From CAYFHQ01 sp964342805 (lineage in GTDB: Bacteria > Bacillota > Clostridia > Peptostreptococcales > Acidaminobacteraceae): DNA of 64,000 nt. Within the stretch, counting starts at the first letter, position 1, and each line of letters starts with the position of its first letter. Where the stretch lies: the NCBI GenBank assembly GCA_964342805.1, contig CAYFHQ010000005.1, forward strand, positions 24,532 through 88,531, given 5' to 3'. Below, one piece after another: positions 9,370-17,564 of this stretch. A model generated the notes under the pieces. The model saw only the letters and a program-made list of their open reading frames with translations, was not told the DNA's origin and did no database searches. Position numbers and translations under genes: made by a program.

Positions 9370-9840
9370 CTAGGCAGACTCTGGGCTTGGGTCCAGGCGG
9401 TCCCTGCCCTCCATATCCAAGTAGCGCTTGCCAAAGTAGGCAGATATCCCACCTACAATCAGCTGGCCCAGGGCCAGTCCCATGAGGAGGGCCTGGAAGG
9501 AAATCCTTGAACCGGCCAGCATGAGGGGCAAGATGATCAGGGTAGTCCCCAGGCCATTGATCATAAGGGCCCGGATGGATATACCAATGGCGTTAAAGGC
9601 CTGGCTGGTGAAGTTATAGAGGTTGAGACAGTAGGGACACGCCTACTCCAGGAATACCGATGACCATGATCTTTTTCCAAGATGTAAGTAGCTCACCCAG
9701 TTTTGGGATCTTCCAGTCCAAGAGTCCGTGGCGGAAATGGATAAAGGATAGGGTCAGTTCCATGCCGCAAGAACGGGAAACAACCGTGGCTATGGCCAGG
9801 TCCACTAAGTGTTTTTTCAAACTGCCTTATGTTAGATCTT
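9370..9840 (-). pseudogene. MATE efflux family relic
   Basis: Two fragments on the minus strand resemble the C-terminal half of a MATE drug/sodium antiporter. The first (9820-9614) includes LGELLTSWKKIMVIGIPGVG, typical of the start of the second six-helix half. The second (9564-9370) includes ALMINGLGTTLIILPLML and GLALGQLIVGGISAYFGKRY, typical of the C-terminal helices. They lie in different frames: LYNFTSQAF continues in the second frame after a shift near 9625. The N-terminal half is missing and about 150 residues between the pieces are lost. No intact start region exists, so this is a true relic. Confidence 0.7.
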
Positions 9841-10125
9841 TCATAGGGTCTCCATCTCTAGTCTTTTTTCTTCTTTAGCTACAACACTTAAATCGTGAAT
9901 CGAAATATTCGTCAATGATTGGACGTCAAATCATCGATTTTGGTCATTCTGTTATATAGTCCGTTATGCGAACGATACTGTTTAGGGCTGGCCCACTCAA
10001 CCATAGGTAGAATGGACTCCACTTCCCTTCGATTGTTTTGGGTCTTTTCCAAAGATATACTGTAGGAGACCGGTCAGTTCTTATCAAATGAATAGAAGTG
10101 AATGTAGAGATGAAAAAGAGTTTTC

Positions 10126-10508
10126 ATGACATTGGCAAAGAGACTCAAACAACTGAGAAAGCAAAAAGGCATTACCCAGGAACCCTGGCTGACTATTTGA
10201 ATGTCAGCTACCAGGCGGTGTCCAAGTGGGAGAACGAGGCTTCGTCGCCTGACATTGGCCTACTACCCAAGTTGTCCGCTTATTATGGGGTGACCATAGA
10301 TGACCTCTTCACCTTGAGTGGAGACGCCCACCTGAAACGGATTGAAAACATGCTGGACCACCAGGAGGCCATTTTGGCCCTACTCAAAGAGGACTGGTCC
10401 ATTACCTTTGGACAGTTGGTGGACGGGATCAAGGGTGAGATTGAAAGACTGGACCACCTGTCTACTTCTTCCGGATCACGTCAGGAGCAATATATCCTAG
10501 AGAAATGA
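10126..10508 (+). pseudogene. XRE-type DNA-binding protein with one-base frameshift
   Basis: Reading from the ATG at 10126 gives LAKRLKQLRKQKGITQE, the first half of an XRE helix-turn-helix. The continuation LADYLNVSYQAVSKWENEAS lies in another frame. Adding one A near 10181 (CAGGAACCC to CAGGAAACCC) joins them to a standard HTH_3 domain followed by about 70 residues of helical tail. Such short regulators usually control neighbouring genes. The 3' end overlaps the convergent DUF502 gene by 46 bp. The shift is at a short A run, so an assembly error is possible. A GTG start at 10098 would only give the broken frame. Confidence 0.7.
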
Positions 10509-11070
10509 TGGTTTTTAGGGCTTCGTCTATGGGCATGTCCAGTTCTTCATACTGGTCTGGCTTGACGTAGATCAGAAAGCCACTGGTTGGATTGGGGGTT
10601 GTGGGGACAAAGACCGTGGTCATGACCTCGTCGCCAATCTGGATATTCTCCTTGGTAATAAAACCGATACTGTGACTGCCTTCCTTGGGGTAGGTCACAT
10701 AAACCACCTTCTTGAAGTTGGTGGACTGGTCGTTGGAGAAGTTCTTTACGATGTCCTTGAGGGGCACGTAAATGGCCTTGATCAGGGGCAGGTTACTAAA
10801 GAGGACTTCAATGCCCTTGGCAATCTGTTTGATGACCACGTTCCCACCAATGACACCTACAGCCAGGACGATCAGGGCTGTTAATAGGAGGCCCAGGCCT
10901 GGGATTTTAAAGCCGATGGCGGCATAGATCCACTGGCCCAGTATGGAGTCTGTAAAGGTAAAGAGCCGGGTTAAAATCCATAGGGTGAGGCCGATGGGCA
11001 GTAGGACAAATAGGCCTGTTAAGAAGCGTTTGCGTATATAATTTGCCATGTGTTTAGCGTTTTTTTTCAT
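10462..11070 (-). CDS. DUF502 family integral membrane protein
   Basis: This 202-residue protein has two N-terminal membrane helices (RFLTGLFVLLPIGLTLWILT and GLGLLLTALIVLAVGVIGGN), then a soluble region with YVPLKDIVKNFSND, VFVPTTPNPTSGFLIYV and a C-terminal MPIDEALKTIISLGYIAP. These are hallmarks of DUF502, a membrane protein family of unknown function widespread in bacteria. GAAGGGAAG precedes the ATG. It is divergent from the HAD phosphatase at 11222. Confidence 0.9.
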   Translation of the reverse strand: MKKNAKHMANYIRKRFLTGLFVLLPIGLTLWILTRLFTFTDSILGQWIYAAIGFKIPGLGLLLTALIVLAVGVIGGNVVIKQIAKGIEVLFSNLPLIKAIYVPLKDIVKNFSNDQSTNFKKVVYVTYPKEGSHSIGFITKENIQIGDEVMTTVFVPTTPNPTSGFLIYVKPDQYEELDMPIDEALKTIISLGYIAPDVIRKK

Positions 11071-11221
11071 GATTGAACTTCCCTTCTATGATTTCAACAG
11101 CCAGTATACCCCACTTTCATTAGGAAGTTTCCATGGAAAAACCAAATACTTTCTTAAGTTTCCACCAGACCTTGTAGTATACTGGTCTATAGTTTATACA
11201 GGAAATCCATGGGAGGTGTCC

Positions 11222-11908
11222 ATGAAGCTGGCTATCTATGATTTTGACGGGACTTTGTTTGAGCGGGAAACCCTGCCCTTTATCGTAAAATACTATCAAA
11301 AGAACGGCTATTCCAAACGGAAACTAGCCAAGTTCTATATCCATATCACAAGGCTCCTGGCAGTCTATAAACTCAAACTGGACCCGACTATGGACAAGGA
11401 AAAGTTCCGGGCCAAGGCCGCCATGGTCTTTATGTACCTATTTGAGGAGTTTAGCAAGGAAGACCTCAAAACCTTCTTCCGCCACTGTACCACGGAGATC
11501 GTGAAAGACTTTAATCCGGGTGTCCTTGCGGACATGAAGGAAAAGAAGGCAGCTGGCTACCACACGGTCATTTGTTCTGGGGCCAACACCCTCCTGCTAG
11601 GGGAAGTCTCCAAGCACGTGCCAGTGGACACGGTGATTGGAACTGAACTCCATTTCACTGACAGGGACCGTTTTGACTTCCATGCGGCCCACCGCATTAT
11701 CACCGGCAAGAACAAACCCCTTGCCCTACTGGAGTCCTTTGACCGGGACAAGGTGGACTGGGACCAGAGTTTCGCCTTTGGTGACAGTTACTATGACGTG
11801 GATATTCTCAGCCTTACGGGGAATCCCGTTGCAGTGAATCCAGATGACCAACTCCGGGCCATAGCCGCTGAAAAAGGTTGGACCATTATGGATGCTTCGG
11901 CAAGTTAG
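11222..11908 (+). CDS. HAD-IB family phosphatase
   Basis: The start at 11222 (MKLAIYDFDGTLF) is chosen because GGGAGGTG lies just upstream and HAD motif I begins within six residues. Motif I is DFDGT (6-10) with both aspartates. Motif II is ICSGAN (about 118-123). Motif III/IV is FAFGDSYYDVDIL (about 183-195). The helical cap between motifs I and II and the overall length of 228 residues match the HAD-IB subfamily (phosphoserine phosphatase/SerB-like, CicA-like), which hydrolyses small phosphomonoesters such as phosphoserine or lysophospholipid head groups. The exact substrate is unknown. A strong terminator follows. Confidence 0.85.
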   Translation: MKLAIYDFDGTLFERETLPFIVKYYQKNGYSKRKLAKFYIHITRLLAVYKLKLDPTMDKEKFRAKAAMVFMYLFEEFSKEDLKTFFRHCTTEIVKDFNPGVLADMKEKKAAGYHTVICSGANTLLLGEVSKHVPVDTVIGTELHFTDRDRFDFHAAHRIITGKNKPLALLESFDRDKVDWDQSFAFGDSYYDVDILSLTGNPVAVNPDDQLRAIAAEKGWTIMDASAS

Positions 11909-11914
11909 CACTGA

Positions 11915-11966
11915 CAAACCACACTTGATCTGTCCCATACGACAGATCGGGCTGTGGTTTTATTTT
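11915..11966 (+). terminator. Intrinsic terminator after the HAD gene
   Basis: AAACCACA ... TGTGGTTT with an inner GATCTGTC/GACAGATC stem, followed by TATTTTT. Confidence 0.85.
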
Positions 11967-12139
11967 TGCTCAAAAGTCCCCTGGTTTGAGGCACATCTTT
12001 CCCTGAAAACAAGCAAGTTAGCTGGATTTCCCCGTCACTTAATCTTGTTAATTGTTTAACATATCCGTAACACTCCTTTTTCTCCCTCCTCTGTAGCCCA
12101 AGGCCCGCAAGGTGTCTAGGGACCCGTGAACACCCTGTA

Positions 12140-12154
12140 AATATTCAGAAAATT
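12140..12154 (+). promoter_or_regulatory. CodY box upstream of brnQ
   Basis: AATATTCAGAAAATT matches the CodY consensus AATTTTCWGAAAATT at 14 of 15 positions. It lies about 138 bp before the brnQ start. CodY binds DNA when branched-chain amino acids (and usually GTP) are plentiful, and branched-chain amino acid transporter genes are classic targets. No codY gene is in the window. The rest of the 380-bp gap (11967-12291) shows only AT-rich leader sequence. Confidence 0.75.
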
Positions 12155-12291
12155 CCACCTATAGCCTAAGCCATTGATTTAATTCCGACTACTTTAGTAG
12201 TATATAACCATAAGGACTTAATCGATATGTATTCTCAATTAAGCGAGTGGCTTCCATTCGCGAACAGGTAATGATAGAAAGGGAGTTCCCT

Positions 12292-13638
12292 ATGACACAA
12301 AGAAAAAAAGATAGCGTGATCCTTGGACTTGCCCTCTTTGCCATGTTTTTTGGCGCAGGTAATTTAATCTTCCCAACTTCTGTTGGTTTAACGGCTGGCT
12401 CCAACTGGCTGGCCTCTCTGTCCGGCTTTAGCATTACAGGTATTATCCTGCCCCTCCTTGGGGTCATGGCTGTGATGATGTCCGGCGGTACCATGTCCTC
12501 CTTTGCCTCCAAGGCTGGGAAGGGCTTTGGCCTTGTATACGGAACGGCTGTTATCTCTGCCCTTGGCTTGGTTGCCGTGAGCCGTACAGCTGCAACCACT
12601 TATGAAATGGGTGTTTCCCCTATGCTTCCTTGGGTGTCCCCAGTCGTAAGTTCTGTTTTATTCTTCGCAATTACATGGCTCCTGGCCATTAACCCGTCTG
12701 GGATCATTGACCGGATTGGTAAGATCCTAACGCCTGTTTTGCTGGCCATGTTGGCCGTTATTATTGTAAAAGGGGTCTTCTTCCCCATGGGTCAGCCGGG
12801 TGTAACAGGTCTGGTGCAACCCTTCCAGTTTGGTTTCTTTGGTGGCTACCAGACCATGGACGCCATGGGTTCTTCTATCCTTGGGGGCATTGTCATTGCC
12901 TCACTCCTTGAAAAAGGCTATAAGGAAAAACGAGACCAGCTCTTTATGACTGCCCGGTCGGTGATTATTGCTGGCCTGGGACTGGCCATCGTTTATGGCG
13001 GCCTCCTCTACCTGGGTGCCACAGGAACAAGCATTTTTGCTACTTCCCTGCCAAAGACAACACTGACGGTTTCCATTGTCCAGCAGCTTCTGGGTGAAAC
13101 CGGCAAACTTATTCTTGGCCTCTGCGTTTCCTTTGCCTGCTTGACCACGTCCGTGGGTCTTACGGCAACGGTTGGGGAGTACTTCTCCTCCTTAACCAAG
13201 GATAAGGTGCCTTACAAGGTGGTTGTAACCATTACGGTGGTCCTCTGTGCCTTTATCGCTAACTTTGGCGTCGACATGATTGTTGCTCTAGCCTCTCCGA
13301 TCTTGGTGACCATGTACCCCATGTCCATCGTATTGATTCTGATGAACCTGGCTGATCGCTTTATTCCGGACCAGGCCATGTACACAGGTGCTGTGTTTGG
13401 TGCCCTGTCGGTGAGTCTCTTTGATGGCCTTCAGGCAGCAGGGATTGAAATTGCTGCTGTTCAAAACTTGATTGCCCAGCTACCCTTTGCAGAAAGCGGC
13501 TTTGGTTGGGTCGTCCCTACTTTGATTGGCTTGGCTGTGGGTCCCTTGGTGAGTAAATTGCTGGGTTCTAGCAAGTCTAACCGACGAACACCCCGGGGCA
13601 AGGGTGGTCCTAAAAAGCCTGCCTACTCCCGATCCTAG
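12292..13638 (+). CDS. brnQ: Branched-chain amino acid:cation symporter, LIVCS family
   Basis: The start at 12292 (MTQRKKDSVILGLALFAMFF) follows AAAGGGAG and is preferred over the GTG 45 bp upstream. The 448-residue protein has about twelve membrane helices and the family signature FFGAGNLIFPTSVGLTAG near the N-terminus. A later landmark is the EKGYKEKRDQLFMTA loop. BrnQ carriers import leucine, isoleucine and valine with Na+ or H+ across the cytoplasmic membrane. The C-terminus ends with a basic tail (KSNRRTPRGKGGPKK) longer than usual. Expression is probably repressed by CodY through the box at 12140. Confidence 0.93.
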   Translation: MTQRKKDSVILGLALFAMFFGAGNLIFPTSVGLTAGSNWLASLSGFSITGIILPLLGVMAVMMSGGTMSSFASKAGKGFGLVYGTAVISALGLVAVSRTAATTYEMGVSPMLPWVSPVVSSVLFFAITWLLAINPSGIIDRIGKILTPVLLAMLAVIIVKGVFFPMGQPGVTGLVQPFQFGFFGGYQTMDAMGSSILGGIVIASLLEKGYKEKRDQLFMTARSVIIAGLGLAIVYGGLLYLGATGTSIFATSLPKTTLTVSIVQQLLGETGKLILGLCVSFACLTTSVGLTATVGEYFSSLTKDKVPYKVVVTITVVLCAFIANFGVDMIVALASPILVTMYPMSIVLILMNLADRFIPDQAMYTGAVFGALSVSLFDGLQAAGIEIAAVQNLIAQLPFAESGFGWVVPTLIGLAVGPLVSKLLGSSKSNRRTPRGKGGPKKPAYSRS

Positions 13639-13708
13639 GATTTCAGTCAACCCATATTCGTGTTTACTTCAGTGGTGCAAGCCGCTTGAACATTAAATCC
13701 ATAATGCC

Positions 13709-13756
13709 AAAAGGCGCCTTTCCCCCAGTTGACCTGGGAGGAAGGCGCCTTTTACG
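13709..13756. terminator. Bidirectional intrinsic terminator
   Basis: AAAAGGCGCCTT pairs with AAGGCGCCTTTT around a loop of about 22 nt, between the convergent brnQ and GyrI-like genes. Confidence 0.85.
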
Positions 13757-13758
13757 TT

Positions 13759-13798
13759 ACTTATTTCTTCACTACGGGACTTATTTCTTCACCACGGG
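13759..13798. repeat. 20-bp tandem duplication spanning a stop codon
   Basis: ACTTATTTCTTCACTACGGG is followed directly by the same 20 bp with one change (CACCACGGG). The right copy encodes the last residues PVVKK and the stop of the GyrI-like gene, so the left copy lies just past the stop. It looks like a recent slippage or strand-exchange duplication and is silent for the protein. Confidence 0.8.
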
Positions 13799-14245
13799 GA
13801 AGAGGACCTTGGTTTGAAGCTGGTCCGGTGGGAGTTCGCCTGGATCGTTGAGGTAGATCTCATAGGCCGGACCACTGGGGCGGAAGCCTTCACTCTCCAT
13901 ATAGGCCATCAAGTGGTCATAGGCTGTTTTCAGCTGGTCATAGGGGCCCGTATGGATGGTGGTCACATAGGTCCCTTCTGCCATTTGGCCGGAGTCAATG
14001 CCCTGGCCCTCAGGCAGTTGCAGGGCCGTGGGCATGCCGATTTCCACGTCCAAATCGGTCATATCCATGTTGTAGTAGGCCACGTAGGGGGCACCCGACG
14101 GGTGCTCTCCCAGGGTTTCCAGGTGTTTGGCGATGGTCATGTAGGACTCACCTATTTTTTGCGGAAGTTTCTCTGCCGGTACCCGGGTCCGGATGGACAG
14201 GACTGCTTGTTTGCCCTGTTTTTCTGTGGTGCAGGTGTAAGCCAT
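13781..14245 (-). CDS. GyrI-like small-molecule-binding domain protein
   Basis: The 154-residue protein is a stand-alone GyrI-like/AraC effector-binding domain. Landmarks are PYVAYYNMDMTDLDVEIGMP, GTYVTTIHTGPYDQLKTAYD and PAYEIYLNDPGELPPDQLQTKVLFPV. Such domains bind hydrophobic or cationic ligands, and in SbmC/GyrI protect gyrase from inhibitors; stand-alone forms are often linked to drug resistance regulators. GGAGGAAACC precedes the ATG. A convergent terminator lies just past the stop. Confidence 0.88.
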   Translation of the reverse strand: MAYTCTTEKQGKQAVLSIRTRVPAEKLPQKIGESYMTIAKHLETLGEHPSGAPYVAYYNMDMTDLDVEIGMPTALQLPEGQGIDSGQMAEGTYVTTIHTGPYDQLKTAYDHLMAYMESEGFRPSGPAYEIYLNDPGELPPDQLQTKVLFPVVKK

Positions 14246-14397
14246 GGTTTCCTCCTTGTTTAGGGGTAATGCCTTAGACGTCTTGGTTTTTTGCGCTTAT
14301 TTATTTGTACACTGGGAGAGATCTCGACAAACAAGGGAGTGGGACTTGGTGGAACAGAAAAATCGGCCAAGGGATGTTAGTAGGTACGAAAGGGAGA

Positions 14398-14462
14398 TTT
14401 GCATGTTTTTCGTACGAAAAAAGTGTCAAAGTAGCACCTTTTTCATACGAATAATATGCAAA
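14398..14462. repeat. Long imperfect inverted repeat
   Basis: TTTGCAT (14398-14404) pairs with ATGCAAA (14456-14462). Within it CGTACGAAAAAAGTG (14411-14425) pairs with CACCTTTTTCATACG (14435-14449) with two mismatches, leaving a symmetrical 6/6 internal loop and a 9-nt apex. It lies between the DUF4003 and GyrI-like genes, upstream of the latter. It could be a folded RNA or an extended operator. No coding potential is seen from 14246 to 14529. Confidence 0.5.
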
Positions 14463-14496
14463 ACCGGCCAAGAAACACCCCCAGGCCGGTTTTTTA
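14460..14496 (-). terminator. Intrinsic terminator of the DUF4003 gene
   Basis: AAAACCGGCC pairs with GGCCGGTTTTTT. On the minus strand it follows the DUF4003 stop; T runs on both sides would allow either direction. Confidence 0.8.
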
Positions 14497-14529
14497 TTGC
14501 GCCAATGCGCATCTGTTTATTTGTCAATT

Positions 14530-15492
14530 CTAGCTGGAAGCCGCTGCCGATGTAGAAGCACTTACCGCTGCAATCACCGCCACCTGTTGGGCAATAATCA
14601 CCGCTTGTATGGACACCTGAATGGGAGCCGTTGCCAGGTCCTTCTCACCGTTTTGAATCCGGTCGCTGGCAATAATGGCTGAGGCCATGAGGACGTTCAT
14701 CCCCTTGTCCAACCACTTTCCGTGCTTGCTCTTTTTCATGTGGCTAGCCACCTCAATCAAGTCGTCAATCAGGTGGTCCCCCATGAGGGCGATCAGGGCG
14801 ATGGCTGCGTAGTACATGGATGAAATCCGTAATTTATTTGCCTTGAGTTGGTTATTGATCTCCACACATCGGGAGACCAAAACTGCCACACTTTCCTCAC
14901 TGAGGGTCAACATATGGGACATCATTTGCAGGCCGTTGGTAGCCCCAAATCCTGCGGCCCGAAGGGCTTCATAGATTTCTTCGATCTTGCTCAGGGGTTG
15001 TTGACTATCCGCCAAGAGAACTGCAAGGGCATAGTCGTCACCGCTGGTCAGGAAGGGGTGGTTCTTCTTCATGTCCTGATAAACCGTCATGGCCCGGTCT
15101 GCATGACCACTGAAGTCACTGCCTTCGTATACGGTTGCCAGGGTGTAGAGAGCCGTTGGCAGGTAGGTGGTCTGCTTAAAACCCGCCCGCTTCATAACAT
15201 CATAGTTATTAATCATCCGGTCCACTTCCCCTTTGGGGTTGGCCGCATTGGCACTGACCAGGCCACTGAGGGGAAAGAGGGGTGTTCCCTTAAAGGGGGA
15301 AAACATACCGGTGTTTTGCTTGATATATTGTTTTATCTCTTTAATCTGGTTTGTGTTGAGCGACTTGTCCCCCATGGTGTGGCCCAAGGCCACCAACCAT
15401 CGAGCCAAGTGCCCCTCCCAGGCGAAATCACTTTTCAGTTGATCGTAGTTGGCAAAAAGGTTGTCTATACGGTTCATATACACTGTATTCAT
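14530..15492 (-). CDS. DUF4003 family protein
   Basis: The start at 15492 (MNTVYMNRIDNLFANYDQLK) is placed after CAGGAGATGACC; an ATG two codons upstream lies too close to the ribosome binding site. The all-helical protein of about 320 residues includes FKGTPLFPLSGLVSANA, TTYLPTALYTLATVYEGSDF and FLTSGDDYALAVLLAD, the pattern of DUF4003, a Bacillota family of unknown function. The last 25 residues are rich in Ala, Ser and Val (IQAVIIAQQVAVIAAVSAS), which is common in this family. It is transcribed alone. Confidence 0.85.
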   Translation of the reverse strand: MNTVYMNRIDNLFANYDQLKSDFAWEGHLARWLVALGHTMGDKSLNTNQIKEIKQYIKQNTGMFSPFKGTPLFPLSGLVSANAANPKGEVDRMINNYDVMKRAGFKQTTYLPTALYTLATVYEGSDFSGHADRAMTVYQDMKKNHPFLTSGDDYALAVLLADSQQPLSKIEEIYEALRAAGFGATNGLQMMSHMLTLSEESVAVLVSRCVEINNQLKANKLRISSMYYAAIALIALMGDHLIDDLIEVASHMKKSKHGKWLDKGMNVLMASAIIASDRIQNGEKDLATAPIQVSIQAVIIAQQVAVIAAVSASTSAAASS

Positions 15493-15703
15493 GGTCATCT
15501 CCTGTCTCCCTTGGTCCTGGTTTATCCACCTGGACCACTATCGAAACGTCTACTGATCTGTCTACATCTTAGTGCAAGTCTCTTAACTTAAGAGGTAGAA
15601 AGGATTAAAAAAGTATTATTTACGCACATGTCCCGGCCAGTTTAAGAGGTTTATCCACTAGGTTTGAGGGGCGAAAACAAGTCAAAGCTAGGCAAACAAG
15701 GGG

Positions 15704-15732
15704 TTAGACCCACCTGAAAATTGGTATATAAT
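15704..15732 (+). promoter_or_regulatory. Sigma-A promoter of the DUF47-pit operon
   Basis: TTAGAC (15704-15709) and TATAAT (15727-15732) are 17 bp apart, about 30 bp before an AAGGAGGGGG ribosome binding site. No Pho box was recognised. Confidence 0.7.
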
Positions 15733-15766
15733 AGTTGTTATATAAAAATACAAGGAGGGGGCGCAT

Positions 15767-16417
15767 ATGAATTCAATCTTTAAGAAATCCATTGAGCTAA
15801 ACATGAAAATCGAGAAATTTCTCGACACAATATCCGACAGTCTGTCTTTGTTTGAAAAACAGATCGGTTACTACCTAAGTGGTGACGAAGCGGCCTTTAA
15901 TGAAACCACAGAACGCATTGTGGCACTGGAAAGTGACGCCGATGCACTGGAAACTGAAATCAAGGTCACTTTGTACAAGTTTATGCTTTTGCCAGACACC
16001 CGTGCAGACGTGCTCTCCCTCGTGAAGAGTCTTGACAATATTATCGACGACACTGAGGAGATCACCAAGGACTTCCACATTCAAAAGCCACAGTTCCCCA
16101 AAGAAGTCCACCATGACATTATGGAACTGACCACCAACATGACCAAGGCTGCCGATGCCATTCTTCTGGCCGCCCGGGCCTTTTTCAACGAGGTTCATTT
16201 GGTGTCCGCCCACGTCAACAAGGTCAAGTTCTTTGAACATGAGACCGACATTCTGGAAGACAAGCTGGGCGACATGATCTTCAATGGTGGCATTGTCGAC
16301 GACCTGGCCGTAAAGCTACAACTCCACAACTTCGTTGGCAAAATTGCAAGCATTGCCGATGAAGCTGAACTCATTAGTGACAAATTGACCATCTTTACAA
16401 TCAAACGAGAGGTATAG
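15767..16417 (+). CDS. DUF47 family (PhoU-like) phosphate transport accessory protein
   Basis: This 216-residue all-helical protein has the PhoU-like DUF47 pattern, with the metal-binding type segments DTISDSLSLFEKQIGYYL, SLVKSLDNIIDDTEEITKDF and EHETDILEDKLGDMIF. DUF47 proteins are encoded beside Pit transporters and are thought to regulate or gate phosphate uptake. AAGGAGGGGGCGC precedes the ATG at 15767. The stop is eight bases before the pit start, so the two genes form an operon from the promoter at 15704. Confidence 0.9.
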   Translation: MNSIFKKSIELNMKIEKFLDTISDSLSLFEKQIGYYLSGDEAAFNETTERIVALESDADALETEIKVTLYKFMLLPDTRADVLSLVKSLDNIIDDTEEITKDFHIQKPQFPKEVHHDIMELTTNMTKAADAILLAARAFFNEVHLVSAHVNKVKFFEHETDILEDKLGDMIFNGGIVDDLAVKLQLHNFVGKIASIADEAELISDKLTIFTIKREV

Positions 16418-16425
16418 GTGATTCC

Positions 16426-17469
16426 ATGGATATGACCATTTTATATATCACCAGTGGACTCTTTTTGGGATGGTCTCTCGGCGCCAACGACGCAGCCAAC
16501 ATCTTTGGCACTGCCGTTGGGGCAAAAGTGGTGAAATTCCGCACAGCTGCCATCATCATGAGTGTATTTGTGATCATAGGTGCCGTGGCCAGTGGGTCAG
16601 GTGCCAGCCATACCCTGGGCAAACTGGGGGCCATCACCTCCTTGGCCGGGGCCTTTATCGTTGCCCTTACCGCCGGTGTCACGGTTTTTGCCATGACCAA
16701 ATACGGCCTACCCGTGTCTACGTCTCAGGCCATTGTTGGGGCCATTATCGGCTGGAACCTCTTTTCCTCCAGCCCAACCAGTTTTAGCACCTTGTCCAAG
16801 ATCATGCTGACTTGGGTCCTGTGCCCTGTACTGGCTGCCCTCTTTTCAATCGTCTTCTATAAGATCTTCAAAAACCGAACCAAACACATGAAAATGAACC
16901 TCTTCCTCCGCTACTATTGGATCAGGATCGGACTCATTGTGGTTGGCGCCTTTGGAGCCTACTCCCTAGGGGCCAACAATATCGCTAACGTAATGGGGGT
17001 ATTCACCAACTCCATTGAGCTACAGCCCCTTGATTTGTACTTTTTCACCATTAGCAAGACCCAAATACTCTTCTTCCTGGGTGCCGTGGCCATTGCAGTG
17101 GGGATCTTCACCTACTCCAAGAACGTTATGAGCACGGTAGGCAATAGCATCTACCGACTGTCTCCGGCAACAGCCCTGATTGTTGTCCTATCCAGTTCCT
17201 TTGTGCTCTTCCTCTTTGCCTCTGTCTCCTTACAGGAACTCCTGATTTCCCTCAACCTGCCCACCATACCCCTGGTACCGGTGTCCAGCTCCCAGGCAGT
17301 TGTCGGCTCAATAATTGGGATTGGCCTGGCAAAGGGAGACCGCAATATCAACTTCAGCAAACTCAAAAGGATCTCCTTCGGTTGGCTCCTCACGCCAACC
17401 CTGTCCCTGGCCCTGTGCTACGTGAGTTTGTTCTTTATGCAGAATGTATTTATGCAGAGTGTGTTTTAA
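16426..17469 (+). CDS. pit: Inorganic phosphate transporter, Pit family
   Basis: The 347-residue membrane protein has the two inverted PHO4 repeats, each with the signature GANDAANI (GWSLGANDAANIFGTAVG, about 18-35) or its counterpart GANNIANVMGVF (about 184-195), and the serine-rich VSTSQAIVGAIIGW and VSSSQAVVGSIIGIG segments. Pit carriers import phosphate, usually as a metal-phosphate complex, with H+ or Na+. Paired with DUF47 upstream, it gives a constitutive low-affinity uptake system. A strong terminator follows. Confidence 0.93.
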   Translation: MDMTILYITSGLFLGWSLGANDAANIFGTAVGAKVVKFRTAAIIMSVFVIIGAVASGSGASHTLGKLGAITSLAGAFIVALTAGVTVFAMTKYGLPVSTSQAIVGAIIGWNLFSSSPTSFSTLSKIMLTWVLCPVLAALFSIVFYKIFKNRTKHMKMNLFLRYYWIRIGLIVVGAFGAYSLGANNIANVMGVFTNSIELQPLDLYFFTISKTQILFFLGAVAIAVGIFTYSKNVMSTVGNSIYRLSPATALIVVLSSSFVLFLFASVSLQELLISLNLPTIPLVPVSSSQAVVGSIIGIGLAKGDRNINFSKLKRISFGWLLTPTLSLALCYVSLFFMQNVFMQSVF

Positions 17470-17486
17470 CTGAATGATCAACCAAC

Positions 17487-17529
17487 AAAGGACTGCCGAC
17501 TTCCATTTGGAAACTCAGCAGTCCTTTTT
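17487..17529 (+). terminator. Intrinsic terminator after pit
   Basis: AAAGGACTGC pairs with GCAGTCCTTTTT around a loop containing a second small stem. It can also serve the convergent MFS gene. Confidence 0.85.
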
Positions 17530-17564
17530 ATGTTCATCCTTTAAGAGATGCACCCGCACCCCAC

